In this document: in pieces, positions 37,018 to 49,278 of the stretch
How the letters are laid out: every line of letters starts with the position of its first letter
Numbering within the stretch: the first letter of the stretch is position 1
Assembly (NCBI GenBank): GCA_024398955.1
Contig: JAKSIG010000008.1
Span: forward strand, 27,445 to 91,444
Source: Fibrobacter sp.
GTDB taxonomy: Bacteria; Fibrobacterota; Fibrobacteria; Fibrobacterales; Fibrobacteraceae
DNA: 64,000 bases
Direction: 5' to 3'
Notes under the pieces: model-generated
What the model saw: the letters and a program-made list of their open reading frames with translations, nothing else
Database searches by the model: none
What the model was told of the DNA's origin: nothing
Translations under genes and position numbers: made by a program

Positions 37018-37055
37018 TGGACTCCAAGTTGGCAAAAAACTGGCTTTGGAGTCCA
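37018..37055. terminator. GGACTCC-armed hairpin 5
   Basis: The arms extend into AAAAATGGACTCCAA and TTTGGAGTCCATTTTT, making a bidirectional A/T-flanked stem. Third copy in the 360-base gap between the EamA transporter and tmk genes. Confidence 0.8.
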
Positions 37056-37094
37056 TTTTTTAGAAAAATCAAAAAAAATACCCCCTCACAAAAA

Positions 37095-37130
37095 AGGCCC
37101 GCAGGTTCTAAACCGCGAGCCTTCAAAAAA
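37095..37130 (-). terminator. intrinsic terminator of tmk
   Basis: AAGGCTCGCGG and CCTGCGGGCCTT pair on the minus strand and are followed by TTTTTTGTG, directly after the stop at 37160. Confidence 0.85.
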
Positions 37131-37159
37131 TAGCAAGCCTGCCGGCAATCCCGAACAAA

Positions 37160-37789
37160 CTAAAGTCTTGCCTTTACCAGCTTCAGCAAGTCCGCAAAAA
37201 CCTCGTCGGGAGTGCGGTCGGCATCAATCGCAGAAACACAATCGCTATAGTCGCGGGCAGCGGCCAAGTAACCCTGACACACCTTCTCGAAAAACTCGGC
37301 CTTTTCACTTTCAAGACGGTCAGGCGCCTCGCCCCGCTTTGCGGTACGAGCGCGGCTCGCCTCCACAGTCAGGTCCAGCACCACGGTCAATTCCGGAAAG
37401 CAGTCGCCGCAGGTCAGTTCCGTCAGGCGCTGCACCTTGTCGGCGCCAAGCCCGCGGGCGTATCCCTGGTAAGCGAAAGTGCTCCACGCAAAGCGATCCG
37501 CAATCACGATCTTTCCTGCGGCAAGTGCCGGACGAATAATTTCCGCAATCACCTGGGCGCGGGCGGCATTATACAGCAACAGTTCAGTGTCATCAGCCAT
37601 GACGCCCTTGAAGGCTGGGTCCAGCAAAAGTTCGCGGATACGCTCCGAAATACGGGCGCCACCCGGTTCACGAAGTTTTACCACTTCGTAACCTTCCGCG
37701 TTCAACGCCGCAATGAGCATATCGATCTGCGTCGACTTGCCAGATCCATCAATACCTTCTAGAGAAAAGAAACGCTTTGCAGTCTTCAT
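37160..37789 (-). CDS. tmk: thymidylate kinase
   Basis: 209 residues, normal length. It phosphorylates dTMP to dTDP with ATP. P-loop GIDGSGKST (residues 12-20), DRFAWSTFAYQG (the DRY/H-type motif), and the lid region with TAKRGEAPDRLE. Cytoplasmic. Downstream of secA by 149 bases of repeats, and its own terminator follows. Confidence 0.97.
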   Translation of the reverse strand: MKTAKRFFSLEGIDGSGKSTQIDMLIAALNAEGYEVVKLREPGGARISERIRELLLDPAFKGVMADDTELLLYNAARAQVIAEIIRPALAAGKIVIADRFAWSTFAYQGYARGLGADKVQRLTELTCGDCFPELTVVLDLTVEASRARTAKRGEAPDRLESEKAEFFEKVCQGYLAAARDYSDCVSAIDADRTPDEVFADLLKLVKARL

Positions 37790-37799
37790 GATGTAGAAA

Positions 37800-37937
37800 C
37801 CAGAGACTAGAAATTAGAAACTAGAGGTCAGATTTTTCGGGAATACTCCCTAGGGGAAATTTGAAGATGTAACTGCCTTAATTTGTAGGCACTCGCATCC
37901 TGCAGCCCTAGTCTCTAGATTCTAGTCCCTATACTCT
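37800..37937. repeat. inverted repeats between secA and tmk
   Basis: GAGACTAGAAATTAGAAACT at 37805-37824 and the opposed AGTCTCTAGATTCTAGTCCC at 37911-37930 form a loose inverted pair. Nothing else is seen in the gap. Confidence 0.55.
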
Positions 37938-37938
37938 A

Positions 37939-40902
<2,964 letters not shown>

Positions 40903-41044
40903 TTTGTTTCCTTTTTACGGCCGAAGGCTCTGCCCGCGGACACTGATTAAAATTATACAGGTACAATAATAGCAATCCCTATGCCAACAAATTAAAGTTG
41001 CAATGTGAAACAGCGGGCCAAAATGCAATTTTTGGGGATAACGG

Positions 41045-41971
41045 CTAGAACCTTCTTACCACAAGAATCTTGTAGGCGCATACCAGTTTCTGCTCCCAGT
41101 GGCTCTCAAAAACCACGGGCATGTATTCCGTTTCCAGAACATTGTTCCAGGACCAGATCCCGCCAATGTAACCAAAGGCAACCTTTGCAATGACTTCGGG
41201 GAGCAACATATAGTCATCTTCCTCCGTATCGCCACCCACGGCAACACCCGCTACACCCCACAAATTCAAAAAAGCGTTGTTGTCAAAGACCCAAGTATAG
41301 GTGTACCCCATATCCGCCCAGCTACTAAAAATTTCCTTCGATTCCTGATAGTAAGGAAGAAAATCATCCTTGTCCTTCATCTTCGTTCCCTGAATACGTC
41401 CACCAAGAATCAGGCTCCCGGCAGAGTGGCGCTGCCTACGATCCAGGAAAAACGCCGCCCTCGGAGAAAATTTACCATTGGATGTACCTAGCCACAGGGC
41501 GGATACATAGACATCCCTCTCCCAGAGGTCTACATACAAACTACTATCGCCAACATCGGTAGCGAATCCGCTATAGCTGCGGTACTTGCCCTTGACCCAC
41601 CAATCTCCGGGAAAGAAGTCAAAACCAGTCTCGAAAGAAACGGATTTTGAATTTTTGTTGTTCACCGTAAATGGAAGCGCATAGGTAAAGTCCCAATAGA
41701 AATCTTTATAGCCAAAGCCGAGACCCACATCCACCGGGCGATTGGAATTCATTACCCCATCGTTAAATTCGCTACTCCAGAAACTGACAAAATTATAGTC
41801 GCACAGAAATCGAACCTGGAACTTTCTCCTGAAATTGACAATCCCTTCTTCACGGTCCGTTTCAACTGGAACAGCGCTATCACCGCCCTTCATCCCCGAA
41901 GGCGCCTCCTGCCCCATAACCATGCCATAGGCAAGCACAAGGGACAATACAAATGCAAGGCGGCAAAACAT
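41045..41971 (-). CDS. hypothetical exported (outer-membrane-type) protein
   Basis: 308 residues from ATG at 41971, where the signal peptide MFCRLAFVLSLVLAYGMVMG begins; an upstream start would overlap the divergent phosphatase gene. Mature sequence has repeated aromatic strands (FSFWSSEF-like FVSFWSSEFNDG, DVSALWLG-type DVYVSALWLGTSNGK, WSWNNVLETEYMP) like a beta barrel. Family not recognised; no enzymatic motif. Divergent from the histidine phosphatase gene with 41 bases between starts. Confidence 0.65.
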   Translation of the reverse strand: MFCRLAFVLSLVLAYGMVMGQEAPSGMKGGDSAVPVETDREEGIVNFRRKFQVRFLCDYNFVSFWSSEFNDGVMNSNRPVDVGLGFGYKDFYWDFTYALPFTVNNKNSKSVSFETGFDFFPGDWWVKGKYRSYSGFATDVGDSSLYVDLWERDVYVSALWLGTSNGKFSPRAAFFLDRRQRHSAGSLILGGRIQGTKMKDKDDFLPYYQESKEIFSSWADMGYTYTWVFDNNAFLNLWGVAGVAVGGDTEEDDYMLLPEVIAKVAFGYIGGIWSWNNVLETEYMPVVFESHWEQKLVCAYKILVVRRF

Positions 41972-42012
41972 AGAATAAATATAAAATCTATCTTTATAGA
42001 AAAGGTTTTGAC

Positions 42013-43530
42013 ATGAACAGCTTACTTGACAGAACATTCAGGAAACTCTTTTCTACTACCACCCTTGCGCTTCTAACCCTGGCTGGTTTCGCCATCGCCC
42101 AGACCACAGATGACGAACTTCGAGCCCATCCGGAATACACCGCCAGCGGGTACAGTGTCTACCCGGAACCCGATAAAAGTGTCAAGTACACCAAGGCGCC
42201 TGCAGGATATAAACCCTTCTACATCAGCCATTACGGTCGCCACGGCAGCCGCTATCACTACAGTGCCGACGACTACAATTACCTTTTTGAAACCTTGGCC
42301 AAGGCTGATTCAGCAAAGGCGCTCTCCGTAACGGGCAAGTACGTTATGTTGTCTGCAAAGCTGCTGGCCGACAGGGCCGCCAGTCGCGCAGGAGACCTTA
42401 CGCAAAAGGGCGTGAAGCAGCACGAAGGAATTGCAGTACGCATGGCCAGGAACTTCACCGATGTATTCAAGGCCAGTAACGCCAAAATCATCGAGACAAA
42501 CGACAGAGGCAAGCAAGTCACCAGGAACATAAAGCTTCCGCCCCACATCGATGCCTTCGCCAGCACTTCGGGCCGCTGCATCGTCAGCATGGGCGCCTTT
42601 GCAGGCGGCCTCAAGGCCCAGGTGCCAACCGCCGACATCCGCATGGAATCCGGCAAGAGCCTCATGGGATTCATCAATACATTCAATTTCGACATGACCA
42701 GGAACTATGCCGAAACCGCAGAATATAAGGCCGAAAGCGACAAACTCTGGAAGGACATTTCCACCGCAAATTTCGTAAAGACGCTCTTTGCGGATTCAGC
42801 CTACGTAAGCAAGAACGTAGACGTCATGAATCTCTACAACAAGATGTACGAAATCTCCGGAAGCATCCAGGGAATGGAAGCAGATAACGACCTGATTATC
42901 TTTGACCGCCTTTTTCCAAAGGAAGAAAAGATTGCACGCTGGAAGGCACAGAATGCATGGTGGTACAGCGTACTCGGTACCTGCCCCCTTACTGGCAACG
43001 ATGGAGTCAATACGGCAAAGCCCATTCTCAGGAACATTATTGAAGAAGCGGACAAGGCCATAGCCTATGCGGTATCCTCCTCCACAAACAGTGGCAATCC
43101 ATCGAATACAGTCGCCACATTGCGCTTCGGGCACGATACCGGACTTTTGCCACTTGCAGGGCTGATGCAGCTTTCCATTGCAAATGCGAAGGTCTCAGAC
43201 CTCAGTAAACTTCATGAACAGTGGACCGACTTCCGAATCATTCCCATGGCAGCCAACCTGCAGATAGTCTTCTATAAAAAGCACGCCGCAAAAACTGCAG
43301 CCAGCGACATCCTGGTAAAGTTCCTCTACAACGAACGGGAAGTTACGGCACCCATTTCCTGTGGAGGAGTTTCCAGTGCCGATCAGCAGGTCAGGCCAGG
43401 CATGGCAATCACGACAGCAAGCCAGGCAACTCCCGGCGTAACGCTCCCAGCAAGGCCGGTCAAATGCCCTGCGGCGCCCTACTACCGCTGGGAAGACGTT
43501 AAGGATTTCTACCTGTCACTCATCAAGTGA
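42013..43530 (+). CDS. histidine acid phosphatase (phytase/MINPP-like)
   Basis: 505 residues with signal peptide (RKLFSTTTLALLTLAGFAIA). The catalytic ISHYGRHGSRY motif (RHG with phospho-accepting His near residue 78) and the proton-donor FGHDTGLLPL (HD) near 380 define branch 2 histidine phosphatases. Substrates may be inositol phosphates from plant matter, which suits a rumen bacterium, but the sequence does not prove it. The 3' end overlaps the convergent DUF3943 gene by 22 bases. Confidence 0.88.
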   Translation: MNSLLDRTFRKLFSTTTLALLTLAGFAIAQTTDDELRAHPEYTASGYSVYPEPDKSVKYTKAPAGYKPFYISHYGRHGSRYHYSADDYNYLFETLAKADSAKALSVTGKYVMLSAKLLADRAASRAGDLTQKGVKQHEGIAVRMARNFTDVFKASNAKIIETNDRGKQVTRNIKLPPHIDAFASTSGRCIVSMGAFAGGLKAQVPTADIRMESGKSLMGFINTFNFDMTRNYAETAEYKAESDKLWKDISTANFVKTLFADSAYVSKNVDVMNLYNKMYEISGSIQGMEADNDLIIFDRLFPKEEKIARWKAQNAWWYSVLGTCPLTGNDGVNTAKPILRNIIEEADKAIAYAVSSSTNSGNPSNTVATLRFGHDTGLLPLAGLMQLSIANAKVSDLSKLHEQWTDFRIIPMAANLQIVFYKKHAAKTAASDILVKFLYNEREVTAPISCGGVSSADQQVRPGMAITTASQATPGVTLPARPVKCPAAPYYRWEDVKDFYLSLIK

Positions 43531-45107
43531 AAATTCAGGTAGGTCGAAAAACTGAATATGCGGCGGCTCATAGGTTCGAACAGATCCGTCGAATACGCCG
43601 CCAACTTCAAATACGTATCCAGACGGCTACCAACGTCAAGCCATTTCAGAATCCTGTATTCTGTCGCCAGCTGGTCGATCACCAGAAAATCCCAGCCCTT
43701 CGCCCCATAGTGGGGAGTAGATCCAGGAATGGTATGCAGAACATCCGCGACTAGCTTGTTGTAGACCCTCAATTTCTTTCCATATATAAATTCCGTCATC
43801 AGGCTGTACTTTACGCCCGTATTGTACTGATAGTTATCCTTATCAGAACTGTATTCGGGATGTACTATCTGGATCAGGTCATCATAACCCATGTCGGCAG
43901 TGGCAAGCATAATGTAATACAGCTGGTTCATCACTCGAAAGCGCAAATTCGGCGTAAGCAGTAATGCGATGTCCATGGCGCCGCCTAGCGATATGGCACT
44001 CACTGTCGCCAGGTCCCCATAGAACGTATCAAAGTCCAGATTGATTGAAAAGTCGAGCCAGTGACCACGCCCATGAATGCCACCGTTCTTCAACTTGCCC
44101 ATAACGTCAAGCTGAAGCACATTGCCTTCGAGACCAGTCTCGTTAAACATTTCCACCTTGAAATAGTCGAAAGGTTCCTTCACCTTGGTGTAGGGCTTCC
44201 CATATTCCAGGTACAGCGCAGTCATGCCATGACGATCATTCCAGTCCCTGTCAAGTTCTTCTGCATTTTGATTGCCGATACGATAGTCACTGCCAAATCG
44301 GGATCCACCGCCCAATGCAACAACAAGTTCCACAGGAACCCAGCCCGTCCTAAAGTCCCTATCGCCAAACATCTTTCTTTGACCATAAGCCATAGGCTGC
44401 AGAATGAATGCACCTACCTGCCTATACCAGGGAACACCGTCATTATTGTAGACCAGGCGAGAAAGCCTATATAAAACCTCGCCGTACATGGAGCCGCCGA
44501 TAGACGTAGAGATCAGGTCATTGGGAGCGGGATATTCCGTCTCGGCAAACATTTCCCACGTACTGCTGCCAAGGGCAGCCCAGACGACGCTCTGGTAAAA
44601 ACCGTAACCACCCGCTCTCGCAGCGGCATAGTAATACGAACCCTGATACGGATGTCCATAAAAATTGATGGCCCAGTGGTTGTGGTCCCATTTCCAGCCC
44701 TCCCTCAAATTCCGCTTCCAGATACCTGGCCCCGTATGGGCATAATTCTTGTCCAGCACATAGTAATCCCAGGACCACACAAAAATATTCTGACCCAGGA
44801 TTTCGCTGGCCACTATAGGTGCAAAAACAGGGTCTACCTTAGCAGTATCGCGAGCGAAGTATTCATTGATTTCATCATCATAACCCACAGCCCTCAGGGA
44901 ATCTATAACCCTCGCCGAATCCATGGCCCTGTAAACCGCCCTACTATCGGCAAACTCCTTCAGACTGACCACAGAGTCCATGGACCTGGCAATAGCCCTT
45001 GTAGTCAATACCAAGTCCTTTCTTTCGCCATCTTCCTGGGCTGCAGCACTGGCAATAAAAAAAGCGAATAGCAGATAAAATGACAATACCGAAAAGATCG
45101 ACTTCAT
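43509..45107 (-). CDS. DUF3943-domain exported protein
   Basis: 532 residues. Signal peptide MKSIFSVLSFYLLFAFFIASAAA. The domain is recognised by FVWSWDYYVLDKNYAHTG, WDHNHWAINFYGHPYQG and the Tyr/Trp-rich strands that follow, with ISTSIGGSMYGEVLYRLSR typical. DUF3943 proteins are predicted to be membrane-associated beta-rich proteins, function unknown. Its stop codon overlaps the end of the convergent phosphatase gene. Confidence 0.85.
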   Translation of the reverse strand: MKSIFSVLSFYLLFAFFIASAAAQEDGERKDLVLTTRAIARSMDSVVSLKEFADSRAVYRAMDSARVIDSLRAVGYDDEINEYFARDTAKVDPVFAPIVASEILGQNIFVWSWDYYVLDKNYAHTGPGIWKRNLREGWKWDHNHWAINFYGHPYQGSYYYAAARAGGYGFYQSVVWAALGSSTWEMFAETEYPAPNDLISTSIGGSMYGEVLYRLSRLVYNNDGVPWYRQVGAFILQPMAYGQRKMFGDRDFRTGWVPVELVVALGGGSRFGSDYRIGNQNAEELDRDWNDRHGMTALYLEYGKPYTKVKEPFDYFKVEMFNETGLEGNVLQLDVMGKLKNGGIHGRGHWLDFSINLDFDTFYGDLATVSAISLGGAMDIALLLTPNLRFRVMNQLYYIMLATADMGYDDLIQIVHPEYSSDKDNYQYNTGVKYSLMTEFIYGKKLRVYNKLVADVLHTIPGSTPHYGAKGWDFLVIDQLATEYRILKWLDVGSRLDTYLKLAAYSTDLFEPMSRRIFSFSTYLNFHLMSDR

Positions 45108-45194
45108 AGCTGAATATCTAACAATATTCGCTATGCCAGATTACATCCTATAATACTTTACCGATAGACCATAAAATTACGACGACAAAAAAAC

Positions 45195-45212
45195 GCAGGC
45201 TGACAGGCCTGC
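45195..45212 (-). terminator. intrinsic terminator of the small lipoprotein gene
   Basis: GCAGGC/GCCTGC arms, followed by GTTTTTTT on the minus strand, downstream of the stop at 45244. Confidence 0.82.
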
Positions 45213-45243
45213 ATTTCAGAAGTGCAATTTTTATGGAAACAGA

Positions 45244-45729
45244 CTAGTTGTTAGTCTTTACGCCGGCGGATTCAAACGTAGCCTTGTTCTTGGGGTCAGG
45301 AAGGGCTACAGAGGTAATCCAGTTGAATTCTGCAATGCCGGCCAGGCCAACACGAGCGCAGAGCTGGTCACGGGCGACACTGTAGGCATTTAGGATCTGA
45401 ACCTTGTCGGTTTCACTTGCCTTGTCTATACGTTCAGACCAGCGGAAACCCAGTTCCAGCAGGCTTGCGCTTGCCTTTGCGTAGAGCTTGGCCTTTTCGG
45501 CGGTAATCACGCTAGAAGAAGGTGCCGTAAATGCATCCACAGGCACAATGGGCTGGGTCTTGGGAGTAGGTACCTGCATCTGTGTCATCTGCGGAACATC
45601 CTGCTGTTCTTCGCCACAGGCGGTAAAGCCCACTGTCATAATTGCAGCGAAAGCTACAAAAGCAAAAAAAGAGGCAGCCGTCTTAAACGTTGCCAGGTTA
45701 AAGCTTAATCCTCTGATACGTTCAGACAT
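45244..45729 (-). CDS. hypothetical lipoprotein
   Basis: 161 residues. A long N-region precedes a hydrophobic segment ending in VGFTACGEE, a plausible lipobox. A Pro/Gln/Thr-rich linker (~45-75) leads to a helical C-terminal domain (KAKLYAKASASLLELGFRW ... NAYSVARDQLCARVGLAGI). Family not recognised. Single gene with its own terminator, next to tRNA-Met. Confidence 0.68.
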   Translation of the reverse strand: MSERIRGLSFNLATFKTAASFFAFVAFAAIMTVGFTACGEEQQDVPQMTQMQVPTPKTQPIVPVDAFTAPSSSVITAEKAKLYAKASASLLELGFRWSERIDKASETDKVQILNAYSVARDQLCARVGLAGIAEFNWITSVALPDPKNKATFESAGVKTNN

Positions 45730-45782
45730 AACTGCCTCTTTTTGAAAGTCTCAAAAGTTTTAGGTCTTGGACTTTCCTTTAC

Positions 45783-45855
45783 TAGCGGCTTGTGGGCTCG
45801 AACCACAGACCTGCGGATTATGATTCCGACGCTCTACCAACTGAGCTAAGCCGCC
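45783..45855 (-). tRNA. tRNA-Met (anticodon CAT)
   Basis: Acceptor GGCGGCT/AGCCGCT with a G-U pair at position one, D arm GCTCAGTTGGTAGAGC, anticodon loop ATCATAA (anticodon CAT), T arm TGTGGTTCGAGCCCACA, discriminator A. CCA is not encoded. It lacks the C-A first-pair hallmark of an initiator, so it is more likely elongator tRNA-Met or a tRNA-Ile2. Confidence 0.93.
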
Positions 45856-45902
45856 AAAGGTTGAACCAAATTTAGTACATTACCGAAGGATTTTCAAGGG
45901 GT

Positions 45903-46646
45903 TTAGTGAAAATTAACTTCAGTTTCTACAAAATTTTCGCCCCACTTGATTACCTGCCACCCCGGAGCCGAACTCTGCAGGTTAAAATAGGGACAATTGG
46001 GGTCAATCTGCATCTGTGTTGCCGGAGCCACATGAACCGTCTGGCGACCAACCTTGACATCAAAATTACTATGATAGTGTCCAGTAAAGATGTGGGTCAG
46101 ATTGGGAATGCCTTCCAGAACCTGCTGAACTTCAAGCATATTGCGCATATGGTAGCGCAGGTCCATGAAGCGGTGGCCGCAGAAACAAGGAGGATGATGC
46201 ACAAAAAGCAGAATCTCGCCAGAAACCTTGGCAGCCTCCTCCTTCAGCCAGACAAGCTGATCGGAAGATACTTCACCGCAGGCACTATCCAAGAAGAAAA
46301 CGCTCCTGCCGGCTATATCGTAGCGGTAGTAGCACTTACCATTGTGAATCTTGCCTCTCAAGTCATAGAACTTTTCCATGACTTCGATGCGGTCGTGATT
46401 TCCGGGAATGACACAGTACGGAACAGGATAATCCTTAAGAACGTCGGCAATCCACTTATAGGCGCCCGGTTCTGCATCCTCATTAGCCAAGTCACCGGAC
46501 AGAACCAGGAGGTCCAGGTCCTTCATTGACTGGGAGTTCAAGGCCTGCATGAAGTTGGCGCGGACATCGATGCCCTGCACCAGACTTTCATCTTCTCCAA
46601 TGTGAATATCGGAGATCTGGCCTATTTTGAGAATTTTCTTTTCCAT
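45903..46646 (-). CDS. Icc/CpdA-like metallophosphoesterase
   Basis: 247 residues. Motifs in order: GQISDIHIGED, LVLSGDLAN, VIPGNHDRIEV, LLFVHHPP and FTGHYHSNF, giving the full set of metal ligands for a class III phosphodiesterase such as CpdA. Cyclic-AMP hydrolysis is possible and would tie in with the cyclic-nucleotide-binding gene at 12.9 kb, but substrates in the family vary. No signal peptide, so it is cytoplasmic. Single gene. Confidence 0.92.
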   Translation of the reverse strand: MEKKILKIGQISDIHIGEDESLVQGIDVRANFMQALNSQSMKDLDLLVLSGDLANEDAEPGAYKWIADVLKDYPVPYCVIPGNHDRIEVMEKFYDLRGKIHNGKCYYRYDIAGRSVFFLDSACGEVSSDQLVWLKEEAAKVSGEILLFVHHPPCFCGHRFMDLRYHMRNMLEVQQVLEGIPNLTHIFTGHYHSNFDVKVGRQTVHVAPATQMQIDPNCPYFNLQSSAPGWQVIKWGENFVETEVNFH

Positions 46647-47000
46647 ACAAACTGTTCGTACAATATAACTTATTGTTTTGCTACAAGGGCCAATAATTTA
46701 CATTTTTTAGCCATTTGTGAGCATTATCAACATGATAACATTAAACTTTACCGAATCTTCAACATACTTTTGTTAAACAACTGTTAATTCGCATTGAAAA
46801 CTGAAGTTCAACATTTATCAACGTTGAAAAAAGTGAATAGATTTTTAGTTTTCAACATACTGGCTCAATAGACTTATCTGCATAACTTATTGAGTTTCAA
46901 TTTGTTGTATTAGTGGGTTTGAAAATCTATCCACTATTCACTCAGCCAATAATCATTACTATTTATATAAATAAGTGATAATTATTAGTAAGTGTGTTAA
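46647..47000. other. AT-rich gap with repeated TTCAACAT motifs
   Basis: No gene. TTCAACAT occurs at 46758-46765, 46807-46814 and 46851-46858, with the inverted GTTGAA also present (TTCAAC...GTTGAA near 46807-46828), and TTATC/GATAA palindromes near 46725. A CTATCCACT box like a weak DnaA site lies near 46926. It is downstream of the bactofilin gene. Confidence 0.5.
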
Positions 47001-47363
47001 TTAGGCTTGCTTCTCCTTAGGAGCCTGCTGCTGAGGAAGGCCCATCTGGCAGTTACCCTGGAAAATTGCACCTTCCTGGATAATGAGCTGCTTTGTCTTG
47101 ATGTTTCCAACAAATTGAGAGCTGCTTTCCAGGATGAGTTTTTCGGAGCAGTCGATATTTCCCTTGACAGAACCTGCAACCACTGCAGATGTAGTCTTGA
47201 TTTCGCCTTCGATATAACCCTGCTTTTCGATAATCAGTTCGCCTTCGATAGAAATGCTTCCGTTGATGTTGCCAGCAACGCGAACATCGCTCTTGCCACT
47301 AATATCACCCCTGATGGTTACGCTATGACCAATCTGGGTAATTTCCTGTTCTTTGGATGCCAT
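47001..47363 (-). CDS. bactofilin
   Basis: 120 residues. A polymerising beta-helix protein, used in cell-shape and chromosome or wall scaffolding. Repeated strands such as VTIRGDISGKSDVRVAGNIN, GSISIEGELIIEKQGYIEGE, VAGSVKGNIDCSEKLILES identify the family. Short unstructured tails at both ends are typical. It is the last gene of an rsmG-parA-parB-M23-bactofilin run, 15 bases after the M23 peptidase gene, a pairing found in many bacteria with bactofilin-guided wall growth. Confidence 0.95.
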   Translation of the reverse strand: MASKEQEITQIGHSVTIRGDISGKSDVRVAGNINGSISIEGELIIEKQGYIEGEIKTTSAVVAGSVKGNIDCSEKLILESSSQFVGNIKTKQLIIQEGAIFQGNCQMGLPQQQAPKEKQA

Positions 47364-47378
47364 TGTTTCCTCTTTGTT

Positions 47379-48179
47379 TTAATAGTTGAAGAACGTCTCG
47401 GGATCAAGTTCCCTTCCGTCTTTTGTAATCGTATAGTGCAGATGGGGGCCGCTGGTATTGCCGGTGGTTCCGATGGTGCCGATTACGTCTCCCTTGCTGA
47501 CCGAGTGACCCTTTCGGGTTCGAATTTCCTTCATGTGGGAATAACTGGACACGTAACCATTCTGATGGTTGATAACGATTGTATTTCCAAGTTCTTCCTT
47601 GGGTCCTGCAAATTCAACTGTGCCACTACCCGATGCGAAAATCGGATTTCCTGCCGGGGCAGAAAAATCTGTCCCAAGATGCTCGTTCTCCTCGGAGAAT
47701 TTCTTGCTGATGATGCCTACAACGGGAAGCACATTTGGAATCCGTTCCAGGCGGATCTTTTCTTCCTGGGGAATCCAGCCATGGATACCTTCGTAGTCCA
47801 CATCTATCTTTTCGGAGGGGGTGTGGGCAAATTTATTGCGATCTATTAGACTGTTGATCTTATTGGAATCGTTTTCTACAAACGTTCCCAGCAGATTTTG
47901 AATTCGTTCTTCCAGTACCCAGAGCGAGTCCATACGGTTAAACAGCTCTTCGTAATTGGCGTTCTGCTTAATAAGCTGGGCATTGGTCACGCGCATTTTT
48001 TCGTAACGGATGAGCGTCTTGGTAACGTGGCCCATCTTGTAGATAAAGACACCAGTAATGGCTATCAACACTACAAGGAAAATCTTGATGAACGTGAACC
48101 AGAGTGTGGATATACGAAACTTCTTGATTTCCTTGGAGTCTTCAGGAATTATCTGGATGGTGTAGTATTTACCTTTCAC
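47379..48179 (-). CDS. M23-family peptidoglycan endopeptidase
   Basis: 266 residues. A membrane segment (FIKIFLVVLIAITGVFIYKM), a coiled-coil region (~50-110), then the LytM/M23 domain: HLGTDFSAPAGNPIFASG with the metal His and Asp, and GPHLHYTITKDG with the HxH. All ligands are present, so it should cut peptide crosslinks. It overlaps the end of parB by 11 bases and directly precedes the bactofilin gene, so a scaffold-linked shape enzyme is likely. Confidence 0.93.
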   Translation of the reverse strand: MKGKYYTIQIIPEDSKEIKKFRISTLWFTFIKIFLVVLIAITGVFIYKMGHVTKTLIRYEKMRVTNAQLIKQNANYEELFNRMDSLWVLEERIQNLLGTFVENDSNKINSLIDRNKFAHTPSEKIDVDYEGIHGWIPQEEKIRLERIPNVLPVVGIISKKFSEENEHLGTDFSAPAGNPIFASGSGTVEFAGPKEELGNTIVINHQNGYVSSYSHMKEIRTRKGHSVSKGDVIGTIGTTGNTSGPHLHYTITKDGRELDPETFFNY

Positions 48180-49197
48180 CCATCAACTCCTGGATACGGG
48201 TTAGATCGTCCATGCTGTAGTAGTTGATAACGATTGTGCCCTGAGACTGATTTGCGTTGGTAGGTTTCAGCTGGACCTTTGTGCCAAAGAATGTTTCAAG
48301 ACGCGTCTCAAAGTTCTTCATGTCGGCAGAAAGTTCAATCTTCGGTTTTTCGACAGCAGGTGCTGAACCAGTGGACTCGTCACTGTTATCCTCGGTTCCA
48401 GCATGCACTTCGGGAAGTTCCTCGGCAGCGTCAGCCGGATCAGATGCAGGCTGCACTGCAGGTACATTTTCTTCGCCGCGGATAATGGCTTCGATCTGGC
48501 GAACGTTCAGACTTTCTGTAATAATGCGCTGGGCAAGGGCTTCTGCATCTTCTACCTTGTCAGAACAGAGGGCGCGAGCTGCACCGGAGTTCAGCTTGCC
48601 TTCCTGGATCCAGACGAGAACCTGTTCGGGAAGTTTCAGCAAACGGAGTGCATTGGTAATTGCAGAGCGGGACTTACCAACAGTCTTGGCCAGATCGTCG
48701 TGGGTATAGCTGTGCAAATCGATCAATTGTTGATAAGATTGTGCAACTTCAACAGGATTCAGGTCTACACGCTGGATATTTTCAATAAGGGCCCATTCGC
48801 CCATGATCTTGTCGTCAAGCTGCTCATAGACTTGAGCCTTGATAGTAGAAAGACCAGCTAGCTTTGTAGCGCGAGTACGGCGTTCACCGCTAATAATCTG
48901 GTAGCGGTCGCCGACCTTGCGCACAGCAATAGGCTGAATCAAGCCATGCTTTTCGATAGTTTCTGCAAGCTCAACCAGTTCGTCGTCATTGAAGGACTTA
49001 CGAGGCTGGAACGGATTCGGGTCGACGAGATTGACGTCGATCTCAATAATTTTCTGTGAGTTATCAACACTTTCAGCAGGGGCAGCTGCATTTTCAGCTG
49101 CTGTAGTTTCGGATTGTTGATTAGTGGGCTGCTCTACGGAGTGATCCCTTAAAATATCAGCGAGACTGCGACCCAGAGAAAAAGACTTCTTACCCAT
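48169..49197 (-). CDS. parB: chromosome-partition protein ParB
   Basis: 342 residues. N-terminal CTPase/ParB domain with NPFQPRKSF and the ISGERRTRATKLAGL arginine patch (about residues 95-115), central helix-turn-helix (YTHDDLAKTVGKSRSAITNA), and a long acidic linker (~235-275) before the C-terminal dimer domain. It loads on the parS sites found at 50.85-57.75 kb. It is encoded downstream of parA, and its start is 81 bases below the parA stop. Confidence 0.97.
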   Translation of the reverse strand: MGKKSFSLGRSLADILRDHSVEQPTNQQSETTAAENAAAPAESVDNSQKIIEIDVNLVDPNPFQPRKSFNDDELVELAETIEKHGLIQPIAVRKVGDRYQIISGERRTRATKLAGLSTIKAQVYEQLDDKIMGEWALIENIQRVDLNPVEVAQSYQQLIDLHSYTHDDLAKTVGKSRSAITNALRLLKLPEQVLVWIQEGKLNSGAARALCSDKVEDAEALAQRIITESLNVRQIEAIIRGEENVPAVQPASDPADAAEELPEVHAGTEDNSDESTGSAPAVEKPKIELSADMKNFETRLETFFGTKVQLKPTNANQSQGTIVINYYSMDDLTRIQELMGER

Positions 49198-49278
49198 AAT
49201 AAAATTCCTTGTTCGTTTATAAAGTTTGCGGAGTTGACCTTACTTGTCCTAGAATTGGATATGGATCCTAAACAAGGA

